Assembly (NCBI GenBank): GCA_965216365.1
Contig: CBDCFT010000012.1
Span: 117,043 to 181,042 of the forward strand
Reading direction: 5' to 3'
Length of the DNA: 64,000 nt
From: CBDCFT01 sp965216365
Lineage (GTDB): Bacteria; Pseudomonadota; Gammaproteobacteria; Arenicellales; CBDCFT01
A program made the position numbers and the translations under genes. Position 1 is the stretch's first letter; the number at the start of each line of letters is the position of its first letter. Below the pieces are notes generated by a model. It worked only from the letters and a program-made list of their open reading frames with translations. It searched no databases and had not been told where the DNA came from. Shown here piece by piece: positions 8,533-16,984 of the stretch.

Positions 8533-8534
8533 AT

Positions 8535-8760
8535 CCCCTCGCCTTACGGGAGAGGGTTAGGGTGAGGGGCTTTCCGTGGCTGGCTTTTGGACATTTTCGA
8601 TATGCCGGACTTGATCTGGTATCTAACCAACATGATACGGCAGTGCGTTAACGCTACTTCTCCCCTCCTGGCCCTCCCCCAGTAGGGGAAGGAATTATTT
8701 GTTGTTCCGTTCAAAATTTGGCTCTTGTCATCGCGAGCGAAACGCGGCGATCTTGTGTCG
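8535..8760. repeat. Intergenic region with G-rich and dispersed repeats
   Basis: CCCCTCGCC...GGGAGAGGGTTAGGGTGAGGGG (8535-8570) is one copy of a common G-rich intergenic repeat family also seen at 33475-33515 and 47700-47895. A second variant (TCCCCTCCTGG...AGGGGAAGG) lies near 8661-8692. A degenerate copy of the 3509-type repeat lies at about 8721-8756. I see no gene in 8533-8800. Confidence 0.6.
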
Positions 8761-8800
8761 AATTGTTATATGCGGTTACAACAAAAACACACTCCCAATT

Positions 8801-10009
8801 TCACGACTCTTGCATGGCAATCACTTCGATCTCGATCAACATGTCTTTATAGGCTAGGTGTGGGAAAGGAATACCGGTAGACGCAGGACCTGGTTTTTGA
8901 AAATAGCTGGAACGCACATTGACATTATTGTGTAAATCATCCGGGTTGGAAGTACCCTGATAATAAGTATTTAGTTTGACAATGTCTTTCATACCGGCAC
9001 CGAACTCGTCCAGCACGCACTGAATGTTCTCCACGCTGGTGTGTGTTTGTTTTTCCATTTCACCGGGATCGATCACATTAGCGTTTTGATCCAGTGAAAC
9101 CTGCCCACCAAGAAATATCATGTTGCCGCACTTCACACCGTGTTTAAACGGCAGATGTATCGGCCAGTCCCAATGGCCTTGCGGCCAGGCGTGTTGTTTC
9201 GGCAACGGACTACCGTCCGTTCCCAGCATCGCCCAGCAATCCATTTGTATCATGATGCCTTCGGGAAACAGTCGATGTACCGGTATGCCGGTCGCGGCCG
9301 GACCGGGTTCAGGATAAAACGCTGCACGAATGCGCGCGCTTTGTTCCCACTCATCCGCCGTTCCGCCACCGACGTACCAATTGTTGATTTTGACAATATC
9401 GTGTTTGGTTGCGCCAAACTCAGATAAGGTTTTTTCTAGCTTTTCTAAAACAATATGGCTTTGCGCAACGATATCACCCGGATATTGCGCTACACCACTT
9501 TCGTTAGTGGCTGACAGTGAGCCAACAAAAATCATTTCGCCACAACGTATCGCTTGACTGAATGCGGCGTTGCTGGCAGTTACATCGTCTCGCGGAATCG
9601 TCCCTGACCCACTGCGCATACCATACGCGTCGATTTCCACCATGACTCCCGGATAAAAGAAATGGGGAACGGGTACCATAGTGATAACTGGTTTCTTCGT
9701 TGTGCCGAGTTGATTCGCGATGTGGCGCGAATAAGCGGCTTCGTCGGTCTCACCGTTATTGATATAAAACACGGTGATCTTGGTCAAATCTTCCAGACCG
9801 CAATCCAGTTCTTCTACGATTGTGCGAATGTGCTTGATTGATGCGTTGGTTTGCTTATACAAATCGTTCGCATTTCTGATATGGCCTTGTCCTTCCAAAT
9901 CCGCCTGGCCGCACAGGTAAAACATGTCCCCACATTGCACACCCATGCTGTATGGAATATCAACTTGCAAATTCCAGTGACCTTCGGGATAAACGGTTTT
10001 TCGTTGCAT
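8801..10009 (-). CDS. Triple RidA/YjgF-domain protein
   Basis: The 402-residue product is three RidA-like domains in a row, roughly residues 1-130, 135-265 and 270-402. Each opens with a (Y/W)P.GHW or equivalent segment and contains GVxCGxMxFxxGQ or a related strand (GVQCGDMFYLCGQ, AIRCGEMIFVGS, GVKCGNMIFLGGQ). RidA is normally a about 130-residue homotrimer that hydrolyses reactive enamine/imine intermediates with an active-site Arg in its PAR motif. Here that position is occupied by VITMV, AATGI and ASTGI, so the Arg is absent in all three. The fusion may be a one-chain trimer with a different ligand or activity. Confidence 0.85.
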   Translation of the reverse strand: MQRKTVYPEGHWNLQVDIPYSMGVQCGDMFYLCGQADLEGQGHIRNANDLYKQTNASIKHIRTIVEELDCGLEDLTKITVFYINNGETDEAAYSRHIANQLGTTKKPVITMVPVPHFFYPGVMVEIDAYGMRSGSGTIPRDDVTASNAAFSQAIRCGEMIFVGSLSATNESGVAQYPGDIVAQSHIVLEKLEKTLSEFGATKHDIVKINNWYVGGGTADEWEQSARIRAAFYPEPGPAATGIPVHRLFPEGIMIQMDCWAMLGTDGSPLPKQHAWPQGHWDWPIHLPFKHGVKCGNMIFLGGQVSLDQNANVIDPGEMEKQTHTSVENIQCVLDEFGAGMKDIVKLNTYYQGTSNPDDLHNNVNVRSSYFQKPGPASTGIPFPHLAYKDMLIEIEVIAMQES

Positions 10010-10033
10010 AGGTTAACGTTTTGAAGATTGTTA

Positions 10034-10459
10034 CTAGCCGCTGTAGTTGGCTTTTGTTTCTTGAACTAATCCATTTGTATTGATTGTCAATTTGGACTCG
10101 ATCCAATCAACGAGTTCTTGTTCGCTTAAATCTCCAGCTGCCAAAGATAGAAATGTCGTGTATTTTTCTTCCTGAGTTGCTTCGATGTCGCAATTGTTAA
10201 TCATCAAGAATAAACGGCAAGCAACAAACGCCGTGCGTTTATTTCCATCGACGAATGGATGATTGCGTGCAATTCCATATGCATAGGCAGCAGCCAAGGC
10301 GGCGATGTTTGGTTTCGGCTCCTGGTAAGCCCACTGATTTTGGGCGCGGGCAAGCGCAGATTCGAGCAAACCCTCATCTCTTATTCCATCGTCACCACCG
10401 TGTTCGGCAATCTGCCGGGCATGGATGGCTAACACGAGTTTTTTCGATAACCATTCCAT
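10034..10459 (-). CDS. doc: Death-on-curing (Doc) family Fic toxin
   Basis: This is a 141-residue Fic-fold protein with the motif HPFVDGNKRTA, the Doc variant of HPFx(D/E)GN(G/K)R. Doc toxins phosphorylate elongation factor Tu and stop translation. The last residues of the preceding small gene are 6 bp away, so both belong to one leftward operon. The partner is an AbrB-fold protein rather than Phd, a recurrent combination. Confidence 0.85.
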   Translation of the reverse strand: MEWLSKKLVLAIHARQIAEHGGDDGIRDEGLLESALARAQNQWAYQEPKPNIAALAAAYAYGIARNHPFVDGNKRTAFVACRLFLMINNCDIEATQEEKYTTFLSLAAGDLSEQELVDWIESKLTINTNGLVQETKANYSG

Positions 10460-10465
10460 TGATTG

Positions 10466-10687
10466 TTACTCCGCAAGCTTGCGCAGGACGTCGCGCTCTT
10501 CACGCATAATCTTCTCCGCCATTGCCATTTGGCGTTCGAATTCTTCGTCATAAGGTGTAATCTTGAATCCATCAGCGGTTTCGCTGACGAAAAGCGTATC
10601 GCCTTTACTGACTCGCAGCTTGGCTAGCATTTCTTTTGGCAGCACGACGCCGACCGAGTTACCGACGGTTGTGATTTTGAGGCGCAT
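10466..10687 (-). CDS. AbrB/MazE-type antitoxin
   Basis: A 73-residue protein with an N-terminal SpoVT/AbrB swapped-hairpin domain (TTVGNSVGVVLPKEML, then KGDTLFV) and a charged helical C-terminus suited to wrapping around a toxin. It precedes doc and should bind the promoter through its N-terminus and neutralise Doc through its C-terminus. The repeats at 10707-10728 are the likely operator. Confidence 0.85.
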   Translation of the reverse strand: MRLKITTVGNSVGVVLPKEMLAKLRVSKGDTLFVSETADGFKITPYDEEFERQMAMAEKIMREERDVLRKLAE

Positions 10688-10706
10688 ATTGGGTCTCCAG
10701 GCTAGT

Positions 10707-10728
10707 TATAACGTATATTATAACGTAT
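10707..10728 (-). promoter_or_regulatory. Operator repeats of the toxin-antitoxin operon
   Basis: Two exact copies of TATAACGTAT start at 10707 and 10719, 12 bp apart, just upstream of the antitoxin start at 10687. The one-turn spacing and overlap with TA-rich promoter-like sequence fit autoregulation by the AbrB-type antitoxin. Confidence 0.6.
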
Positions 10729-10793
10729 TATTCCCTGTATTTCATATGGGCGGTGCAGTTTTATGTTGAACAAAACTACGATCTAAACTTTCA

Positions 10794-12059
10794 ATGCGAA
10801 TACAACTTTTAATGACCGGCAACGAATTGATGACTGGTGTCACCGTCGATAGCAACTCGGCGTTTATTGCGCAAGCACTTACAGGCAAGGGTTTAGCAGT
10901 CGAAGGCAAAGTCACCGTGGGTGACGAATTGTCTACGCTGGTCAGCGAGATAACTCGATTGTCGCAAGATGCGGATGTGCTCATCATCAACGGCGGGCTT
11001 GGTCCGACGATCGATGATCGAACGGCGGAAGCGTTGGCGGGTGCGGCAGGCGTTGGATTAGTTGAGCATCCGGACGCGATGGCGCATTTGGTCGAATGGT
11101 GCGACAGTACCAGCGCCCGTGCGTTAAACGACGCTAATCGCAAGCAGGCTATGTTGCCGGCGGGTTGTTCTGTTTTGCCGAATGCGCTCGGTAGTGCGGT
11201 CGGGTTTTGCATGGAGCTGAATAAATGCCTGGTCATGTCTACCCCCGGCGTGCCGAGTGAGATGCGAAAGATGATGCAAGATCATGTCTTCCCTTTGTTG
11301 ATAGAGCGATTTCCAAATGTTCAAACGATGCGTCAATCGCGTTTTCACGTATTCGGTTTGGGCGAGTCGCGGCTGCAACAGTGGATAAGCGATGCCTATC
11401 CGGATTGGCCGGCGGAAATCGATCTTGGCTTTCGTGCCGGGTTGCCGACATTGGAAATCAAACTGACATCACATGCTGGCGAATTTGATGCGCTGCATGG
11501 GCAGTGGATAGAAAAACTAAAGTTTGAAATTGGTGACTATATTGTCAGCGAAGGCGATACGCGCTTGCCTGAAGCCATGGTGAAACTATTGGCGAACAAA
11601 GGCAAGACAATTACTGCTGCGGAATCCTGTACCGGTGGTTTAATAGCTTCCATGCTGACAACGGTTTCCGGCTCGAGCGAAGTCTTCGAAGCGGGTTTTG
11701 TGACTTACTCCAATGAGATGAAAACCGAAATGGTAGGTGTTAAACCTAAAACACTGGAAGTGCATGGTGCTGTTAGCGAACCCGTCGTGCGTGAAATGGT
11801 GCAGGGTGCGTTGCGACGCAGTGGCGCGGATTATGGCGTTGCCGTCTCGGGCGTGGCTGGCCCGACGGGTGGATCGGATGAAAAACCTGTCGGCACTGTT
11901 TGGCTGGCCTGGGGTTCTCCGTTAAATATCAAAGCACGGAAATTTTTTGTGCCGCGTAGCAGAATCGTATTCCAGCAAATCGTTGCCGCGCTCGGTTTGG
12001 ATTTGATTCGACGCGAGATTTTAGAAATCAAAAAAGAACCCGACTACTACAACGCGTAA
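10794..12059 (+). CDS. cinA: CinA: nicotinamide-nucleotide amidase/pyrophosphatase
   Basis: This is a full-length 421-residue protein with two domains. Residues 1-170 are the MoaB/MogA-like CinA domain (LLMTGNELMTG, then INGGLGPTIDD). Residues about 260-415 are the PncC amidase domain with the catalytic AESCTGGLIA motif and a later GVAGPTGG. PncC deamidates nicotinamide mononucleotide for NAD recycling, and the N-terminal domain can cleave ADP-ribose-type pyrophosphates. The next gene starts 8 bp downstream. Confidence 0.92.
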   Translation: MRIQLLMTGNELMTGVTVDSNSAFIAQALTGKGLAVEGKVTVGDELSTLVSEITRLSQDADVLIINGGLGPTIDDRTAEALAGAAGVGLVEHPDAMAHLVEWCDSTSARALNDANRKQAMLPAGCSVLPNALGSAVGFCMELNKCLVMSTPGVPSEMRKMMQDHVFPLLIERFPNVQTMRQSRFHVFGLGESRLQQWISDAYPDWPAEIDLGFRAGLPTLEIKLTSHAGEFDALHGQWIEKLKFEIGDYIVSEGDTRLPEAMVKLLANKGKTITAAESCTGGLIASMLTTVSGSSEVFEAGFVTYSNEMKTEMVGVKPKTLEVHGAVSEPVVREMVQGALRRSGADYGVAVSGVAGPTGGSDEKPVGTVWLAWGSPLNIKARKFFVPRSRIVFQQIVAALGLDLIRREILEIKKEPDYYNA

Positions 12060-12067
12060 CTGAAATC

Positions 12068-13237
12068 ATGACTCCATGCGAGTTGTTTGCACGAGAAGAA
12101 TATGCAGACCGGTGCCGGCGTCTGCGTAAAGTAATGGACGATTTAGAACTGGACGCATGTCTTGTTGTTGCGCCCGAAAATCAATTTTACTTTGCCGGTT
12201 ATGACTCGTGGGTTGGTGTAAACAGTCCGCAGGCACTGGTTGTCAGTAAAGACGAAGCTCAACCAGTTAGCTTGTTAGTACGCGATGTGGATTTATTCAT
12301 GGCCCGGGAATCTGCGTTTGTCGATCAAATAGATACCTATCGTTTGAATACCGAAAGTTTTCCCGACCGGGTCGAGGCACTTCTGCAATCGCTTGATGTT
12401 TCAACCTCAGCTCGTATTGGTGTCGAAATGGACAGCTACGCCTTAACTTACGGACTGGGTCAGGCCCTCGCCGAATGTTTGCATCCAATTGAATTGATAA
12501 ATGCCACGGTCGATATTGGCCGGTTACGAATCATTAAATCGGATAAGGAAATTGAACTCATGCGGCGCGCATCGGTTATGGCAAACGAAGGATTGATTGC
12601 GGCACGGGAAAGTGCGCGGCCTGGCATGACCGAGAAGGAATTGGGAAACGTTATCGAGAATGCGGTGCGCTCAGCGGGCAGCGATTACTGGGCGATACCT
12701 GTTGAACTATCAAGCGGCGTTCGTACGGCAGGCGGACATGCAACGCCGACGGATCGCGTGATGCAATCAGGAGAACTGGTACACATGGAGTTCGCCGGGG
12801 TATGTCATCGTTATCATGGCGTTGCCGTGCATACATTTGCGCTGGGAGAACCCGGAAAGCTCGCGCGAAAATACTACGACGCAGCCAGAGAATCGCTGTC
12901 TTGCGCGTTGGAAAAGATCAAACCCGGAGTTGTAGTGTCAGATATTGAAGAAGCGTCACTTGAACCACTGCGAAAACGAAATCTCGATCATCTTGCATTA
13001 ATGCGCTTTGGCTACGGCATTGGAATAGCCTATCCGCCAATTTGGTTGGAGCCTTTGCAGATTAGCCGGGACTTTGACGACACCATCGAAAACAACATGA
13101 CGTTTGTTTTGCACGCCTACTTGCAAGACAACGAAAACAATATCGGTGTTATCCAGGGCGGCACCTGGGCCATGGTTGATAACAAACTTGAATGCCTTGT
13201 CGGTGGAGGTGATATTGAATTGGAAGTTTTAGACTAA
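12068..13237 (+). CDS. M24 (creatinase/ectoine-hydrolase-like) family protein lacking metal ligands
   Basis: The 389-residue protein has a creatinase N-terminal domain (residues 1-150) and a pita-bread M24 domain. The metal ligands of methionine and Xaa-Pro peptidases are missing: the region HMEFAGVCHRYHGVAVHTF lacks the second Asp, and GYGIGIAYPP replaces the GHGxG histidine. The GY.IG..YPP pattern is typical of metal-independent creatinase-like hydrolases such as ectoine hydrolase (DoeA/EutD). The substrate is probably a small C-N compound. No doeB or other ectoine genes are adjacent, so an ectoine role is only suggested. It may be co-transcribed with cinA. Confidence 0.75.
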   Translation: MTPCELFAREEYADRCRRLRKVMDDLELDACLVVAPENQFYFAGYDSWVGVNSPQALVVSKDEAQPVSLLVRDVDLFMARESAFVDQIDTYRLNTESFPDRVEALLQSLDVSTSARIGVEMDSYALTYGLGQALAECLHPIELINATVDIGRLRIIKSDKEIELMRRASVMANEGLIAARESARPGMTEKELGNVIENAVRSAGSDYWAIPVELSSGVRTAGGHATPTDRVMQSGELVHMEFAGVCHRYHGVAVHTFALGEPGKLARKYYDAARESLSCALEKIKPGVVVSDIEEASLEPLRKRNLDHLALMRFGYGIGIAYPPIWLEPLQISRDFDDTIENNMTFVLHAYLQDNENNIGVIQGGTWAMVDNKLECLVGGGDIELEVLD

Positions 13238-13564
13238 AGGCACATAGTCATACTCACCAATGCCCTGCAGAACCAGAAAGGTCGCCGATGCGTCTCCTGC
13301 GTTGGTAACCAAATGAGGCCGGCTGGCTGTAGCAGTAAACGTGTCGCCGGGATTTAACAACACTTCTTCTTTTGGATTACGAAGAAATATTCTAAGTGTG
13401 CCTTCAAGCACATAAAATGTGTCTTGGATATGATTATGATAATGCCAGGGTACTTTTTGCGTTGGCGATATTTGCAGTTCGTTGATGCGGAAACCAGGCC
13501 GTTGAGCGTGGTAAGCCTGCCGTTCCACTTCGTATAGATGACTACCGTCTTTTAACGATTCCAT
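13229..13564 (-). CDS. Small cupin-fold protein
   Basis: A single-domain cupin of 111 residues. Metal ligand candidates are in PWHYHNHIQDTFYVLEG (HxH and a downstream Glu equivalent) and RPHLV. Its 3' end overlaps the opposite-strand M24 gene by 9 bp. Stand-alone cupins can be dioxygenases, isomerases or sugar/amino-acid binding proteins, and nothing here decides between them. Confidence 0.8.
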   Translation of the reverse strand: MESLKDGSHLYEVERQAYHAQRPGFRINELQISPTQKVPWHYHNHIQDTFYVLEGTLRIFLRNPKEEVLLNPGDTFTATASRPHLVTNAGDASATFLVLQGIGEYDYVPLV

Positions 13565-13682
13565 CCAATTTCTCCCCCTGCTGTTCAGGAAAATTTAAAC
13601 AAGTCAGTATTCCTTTACTTCAAGTCATGCGGGCTATGCCATACGGCCAACCCGAAGTGGCTGACCGCATTGCGATAGCCGC

Positions 13683-14045
13683 CTAATTTCGAAAACCGTA
13701 TTCCAAAGTAAAAAACTGGGGGTTCAACGCAGCTAAAGGTTCACGCAGTTTTGCCAGTTCAGCGTCCGGGCCATGAATTTCCAGGCGGCTCAAGTTTGAG
13801 ATTGCGAGAGCTTGTTTCAAGGGCGCATCGACATTTTCCAGATGTTTAAGCAAGCCATCTGCGTCCGCATAACCTTCACGACAATGCGCAATGTTGCCAT
13901 CGAAGCTGAAACCATAGTAATAGCATTTTTCTTCCGTTTTGGTGAGATCGACGAAGGTATCGCACATCGCTTTGAACTCATCGACCTTGCCGTCGTGAAT
14001 CTCGAAATAAGGGTGGATGGTGACGCCGGTATCGTTTGTAGCCAT
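13683..14045 (-). CDS. ABM-like dimeric alpha/beta-barrel protein
   Basis: This 120-residue protein looks like an antibiotic biosynthesis monooxygenase/EthD-type ferredoxin-like fold (HPYFEIHDGKVDEFKAMCD, then a YYYGFS strand and a REGYADADGLLKHL helix). Members are small cofactor-free oxygenases or binding proteins. The start is preceded by AGGAG (TAGAGGAGTAAACA before the ATG). It lies between the cupin and the ugp operon on the same strand. Confidence 0.65.
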   Translation of the reverse strand: MATNDTGVTIHPYFEIHDGKVDEFKAMCDTFVDLTKTEEKCYYYGFSFDGNIAHCREGYADADGLLKHLENVDAPLKQALAISNLSRLEIHGPDAELAKLREPLAALNPQFFTLEYGFRN

Positions 14046-14117
14046 TGTTTACTCCTCTATTGATTGTGGTCAGTTATTTTTGTAGAAACAGTATTGTGCT
14101 GGTCATTTTGGGCAAAA

Positions 14118-15194
14118 TCAATTTAATCGTTCGCCGTTTTGTGCGTCGAAAACATGCAGGTGATCCGGCGAGACTTGTAAAGTAACTTCTGATTTACCAG
14201 GCAATGCGGTGGCGGCATCAATACGCAGTGTCATATCGGTTCCGTTACCCGCTAAACGGCCATGAACCAATGACTCGGCGCCAAGTGATTCGGTCAATTC
14301 GATGTTGAATTTGATCTCGCCACCTGTTCCAGGAATCAAATGTTCAGGCCGAATACCGACAACAATGGGCCGGTTGCTATCACTTGATTCGACATTGGTT
14401 GCCAGGGTTAAGGCAGGCCCGTGTTCGAGTTGAACCGTGTTTCCATTGTTACCAAGTTTTGCTGGCAGGAAGTTCATAGCCGGCGATCCGATAAAGCCCG
14501 CAACGAACTGTGTCTTGGGTTTTTCATAAACAGACATCGGACTGCCGATTTGCTCGGCAACGCCAGCGTTCATCACGACCAGCCGGTCGGCCATGGTCAT
14601 GGCTTCCACTTGATCGTGGGTAACATAAACCGCAGTCGTTCCCAGTCTGCGTTGTAGTCGTTTTATTTCAAGACGCATTTGCACACGCAGTTTGGCATCG
14701 AGATTGGACAAAGGCTCGTCAAATAGAAACACAACGGGATCACGCACGATAGCCCTTCCCATAGCAACGCGCTGGCGTTGGCCGCCGGACAATTGTCGTG
14801 GCTTGCGATGGAGTAAGTCTGACAATTCGAGTAACCTGGCCGCATCCTGCACACGCCGTTCGATTTCATCTCTTGCGGTTCCCTTGTTGCGCAGGCCATA
14901 GGCCATGTTGTTGTATACCGTCATGTGTGGATACAACGCGTAGTTTTGAAATACCATCGCAATGTCGCGCTCGGCAGGTTCGCGTTCGTTCATGCGCTGG
15001 TTTGCAATCCGAATTTCTCCATCGGTGATGGTTTCCAATCCCGCAATCATTCGCAGTAAGGTTGATTTCCCGCATCCGCTCGGTCCGACCAGAACGATAA
15101 ACTCGCCGTGCTCGATCTCAAGATCGATGCCGTGAATGGCTTTAAAACCATTCGGGTATGTCTTGAGAATATTTTTTAGGGAAATATCTGCCAT
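14118..15194 (-). CDS. ugpC: sn-glycerol-3-phosphate-type ABC transporter ATPase (UgpC/MalK family)
   Basis: This 358-residue ATPase has Walker A GPSGCGKST near residue 38, signature LSGGQRQRVAMGRA, Walker B VVFLFDEPLSNLD, and the C-terminal OB-type regulatory domain of the MalK/UgpC family (IRPEHL). It powers the importer formed with the two permeases just upstream. The ugpBAEC order identifies the operon. UgpC ATPases are sometimes interchangeable with MalK. Confidence 0.88.
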   Translation of the reverse strand: MADISLKNILKTYPNGFKAIHGIDLEIEHGEFIVLVGPSGCGKSTLLRMIAGLETITDGEIRIANQRMNEREPAERDIAMVFQNYALYPHMTVYNNMAYGLRNKGTARDEIERRVQDAARLLELSDLLHRKPRQLSGGQRQRVAMGRAIVRDPVVFLFDEPLSNLDAKLRVQMRLEIKRLQRRLGTTAVYVTHDQVEAMTMADRLVVMNAGVAEQIGSPMSVYEKPKTQFVAGFIGSPAMNFLPAKLGNNGNTVQLEHGPALTLATNVESSDSNRPIVVGIRPEHLIPGTGGEIKFNIELTESLGAESLVHGRLAGNGTDMTLRIDAATALPGKSEVTLQVSPDHLHVFDAQNGERLN

Positions 15195-15196
15195 TT

Positions 15197-16045
15197 CTAT
15201 TTTTCGGTTTCAGTCAGGCCTTTAACGAACAAACGTTGCATAACGATAACCACGATGACCGGTGGCAACATTGCCAGCGTTGCGGTTGCCATAATCAAAT
15301 GCCACAACGGTTCACCATCGGGCACTGCCACCATGCGCTGAATAACCATGACAATGGTGTAGTATTTTTCATTGGTGGTAACTAATAGCGGCCACAGATA
15401 TTGATTCCAACCGTATATAAAGAGTATGACGAACAACGCGGCAATATTAGTGCGTGATAGCGGCAGCAAAATATCTTTAAAAAATTTCAACGGCCCGGCG
15501 CCGTCCATACGCGCTGCTTCCAGGTACTCGTCGGGTACAGTCAGAAAAAATTGCCGGAATAAAAACGTGGCGGTCGCCGATGCAATAAGAGGAATCGACA
15601 ACCCGGCGTAGGTATTCAGCAATTTCAGATCTGCTACCACTTGAAACGTCGGTAATATGCGTACTTCAACCGGGAGCATCAAGGTCATGAATATGATCCA
15701 GAAGCAGGTTTTACGAAACGGAAAACGAAAATAAACAATAGCGAACGCGGAAAGAATCGAGATAAATATTTTTCCTATTGCAATCGACAATGCCATGACT
15801 GCCGAGTTAAACAGCATGCGGCTTAAAGGCACTTTGCCCGCACCATCGACACCGACTGTTAGTGCTTCTTTGTAATTGTTTATAAATTGATCGCCAGGTA
15901 ATAAAGGCACCCGGTTTGTCATTATGTTTTCCGGTGGATGCGTTGACGCAACGAAAGCTACCCACAGCGGCATCAATACGATCAACACACCGAGAATCAA
16001 TGTGAAGTGACTAAAAAATGTAATGTATGGACGATTCTCAACCAT
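15197..16045 (-). CDS. ugpE: ABC transporter permease UgpE
   Basis: A 282-residue MalG-type inner-membrane permease with six hydrophobic segments and the EAA loop (EAARMDGAGPLKFFKDILLP) that docks on the ATPase. It abuts ugpC by 2 bp and overlaps ugpA by one base, as in a tight operon. It forms the membrane channel with UgpA. Confidence 0.88.
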   Translation of the reverse strand: MVENRPYITFFSHFTLILGVLIVLMPLWVAFVASTHPPENIMTNRVPLLPGDQFINNYKEALTVGVDGAGKVPLSRMLFNSAVMALSIAIGKIFISILSAFAIVYFRFPFRKTCFWIIFMTLMLPVEVRILPTFQVVADLKLLNTYAGLSIPLIASATATFLFRQFFLTVPDEYLEAARMDGAGPLKFFKDILLPLSRTNIAALFVILFIYGWNQYLWPLLVTTNEKYYTIVMVIQRMVAVPDGEPLWHLIMATATLAMLPPVIVVIVMQRLFVKGLTETEK

Positions 16046-16926
16046 CAGTACTGCACCCGGCGTTCGATATAACGAAATTGCACTACGGTGAGTGCCGCGA
16101 CAATAAGCAACAACACGACGGATTGGGCGGCCGATCCGCCGAGATCCAGGCCGATGAATCCGTCGTTAAATACTTTGTAGACCATGATCTCGGTGGCCTT
16201 GGCCGGACCGCCTGCCGTGGTGGCGTGCACAATGCCAAACGTGTCGAAAAAAGCGTAGACTACATTGACGACCAACAAAAAGAATGTAGTTGGACTAAGT
16301 AGTGGAAATACCACTGTCCAAAATCGTTTCCACGGAGATGCGCCATCGATGGCGGCGGCTTCGATCAAGGATTTAGGAATCGCGTGCAAACCAGCCAGAA
16401 AAAATAAAAAGTTATAACTGATCTGTTTCCACGCGGCCGCGACAATAATCAGGATCATCGCCTGATCACCATTGATAAAGTGATTCCAATTCACGCCGAG
16501 TTGACGCAAGGCGTAGGCTAAAATACCGATAGTCGGATTGAAAACAAAAAACCACAACACACCTGCTACCGCGGGAGCCACCGCATAAGGCATGATTAAT
16601 AGTGTTTGATAGCCTTTGGCGCCTTTTAATACACGATCGGCCATAACTGCCAGTAGTAGTGCTGTGCTGAGTGACAACACTGTTGTACAAATGCTGAAGA
16701 TCAGTGTTTTGAAAAATGACCCGATGTAGTTTTTGTCCGAAAATAAATACTTGAAGTTTTCAAACCAGACAAATTCACGGGACAGGCCGAACGCGTCTTC
16801 GACCAGCAGGGATTGGTATAAGGCCTGGCCGGCAGGCCACAGAAAAAATACGAATGTAATACTGAGTTGTAACGCAACCAGCGCATAAGCGAGGCTGACG
16901 TTATTGAAAGTGACCCGCTTTTCCAA
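16045..16926 (-). CDS. ugpA: ABC transporter permease UgpA
   Basis: A 293-residue MalF-type permease with six hydrophobic segments and an EAA loop (IEAAAIDGASPWKRFWTVVF). It pairs with UgpE. A hairpin separates it from the upstream binding-protein gene. Confidence 0.88.
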   Translation of the reverse strand: MEKRVTFNNVSLAYALVALQLSITFVFFLWPAGQALYQSLLVEDAFGLSREFVWFENFKYLFSDKNYIGSFFKTLIFSICTTVLSLSTALLLAVMADRVLKGAKGYQTLLIMPYAVAPAVAGVLWFFVFNPTIGILAYALRQLGVNWNHFINGDQAMILIIVAAAWKQISYNFLFFLAGLHAIPKSLIEAAAIDGASPWKRFWTVVFPLLSPTTFFLLVVNVVYAFFDTFGIVHATTAGGPAKATEIMVYKVFNDGFIGLDLGGSAAQSVVLLLIVAALTVVQFRYIERRVQY

Positions 16927-16942
16927 GATTAAAATCTATTGC

Positions 16943-16965
16943 GGCGGACTGATTTTCAGCCCGCC
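16943..16965 (-). promoter_or_regulatory. Hairpin between ugpB and ugpA
   Basis: GGCGG/CCGCC and CTGA/TCAG pair around a TTT loop with one mismatch. Hairpins in this position after a binding-protein gene commonly act as partial terminators or 3' stabilisers so that the binding protein is made in excess over the permeases. Confidence 0.5.
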
Positions 16966-16984
16966 GAATTATAGATTGCGGATG

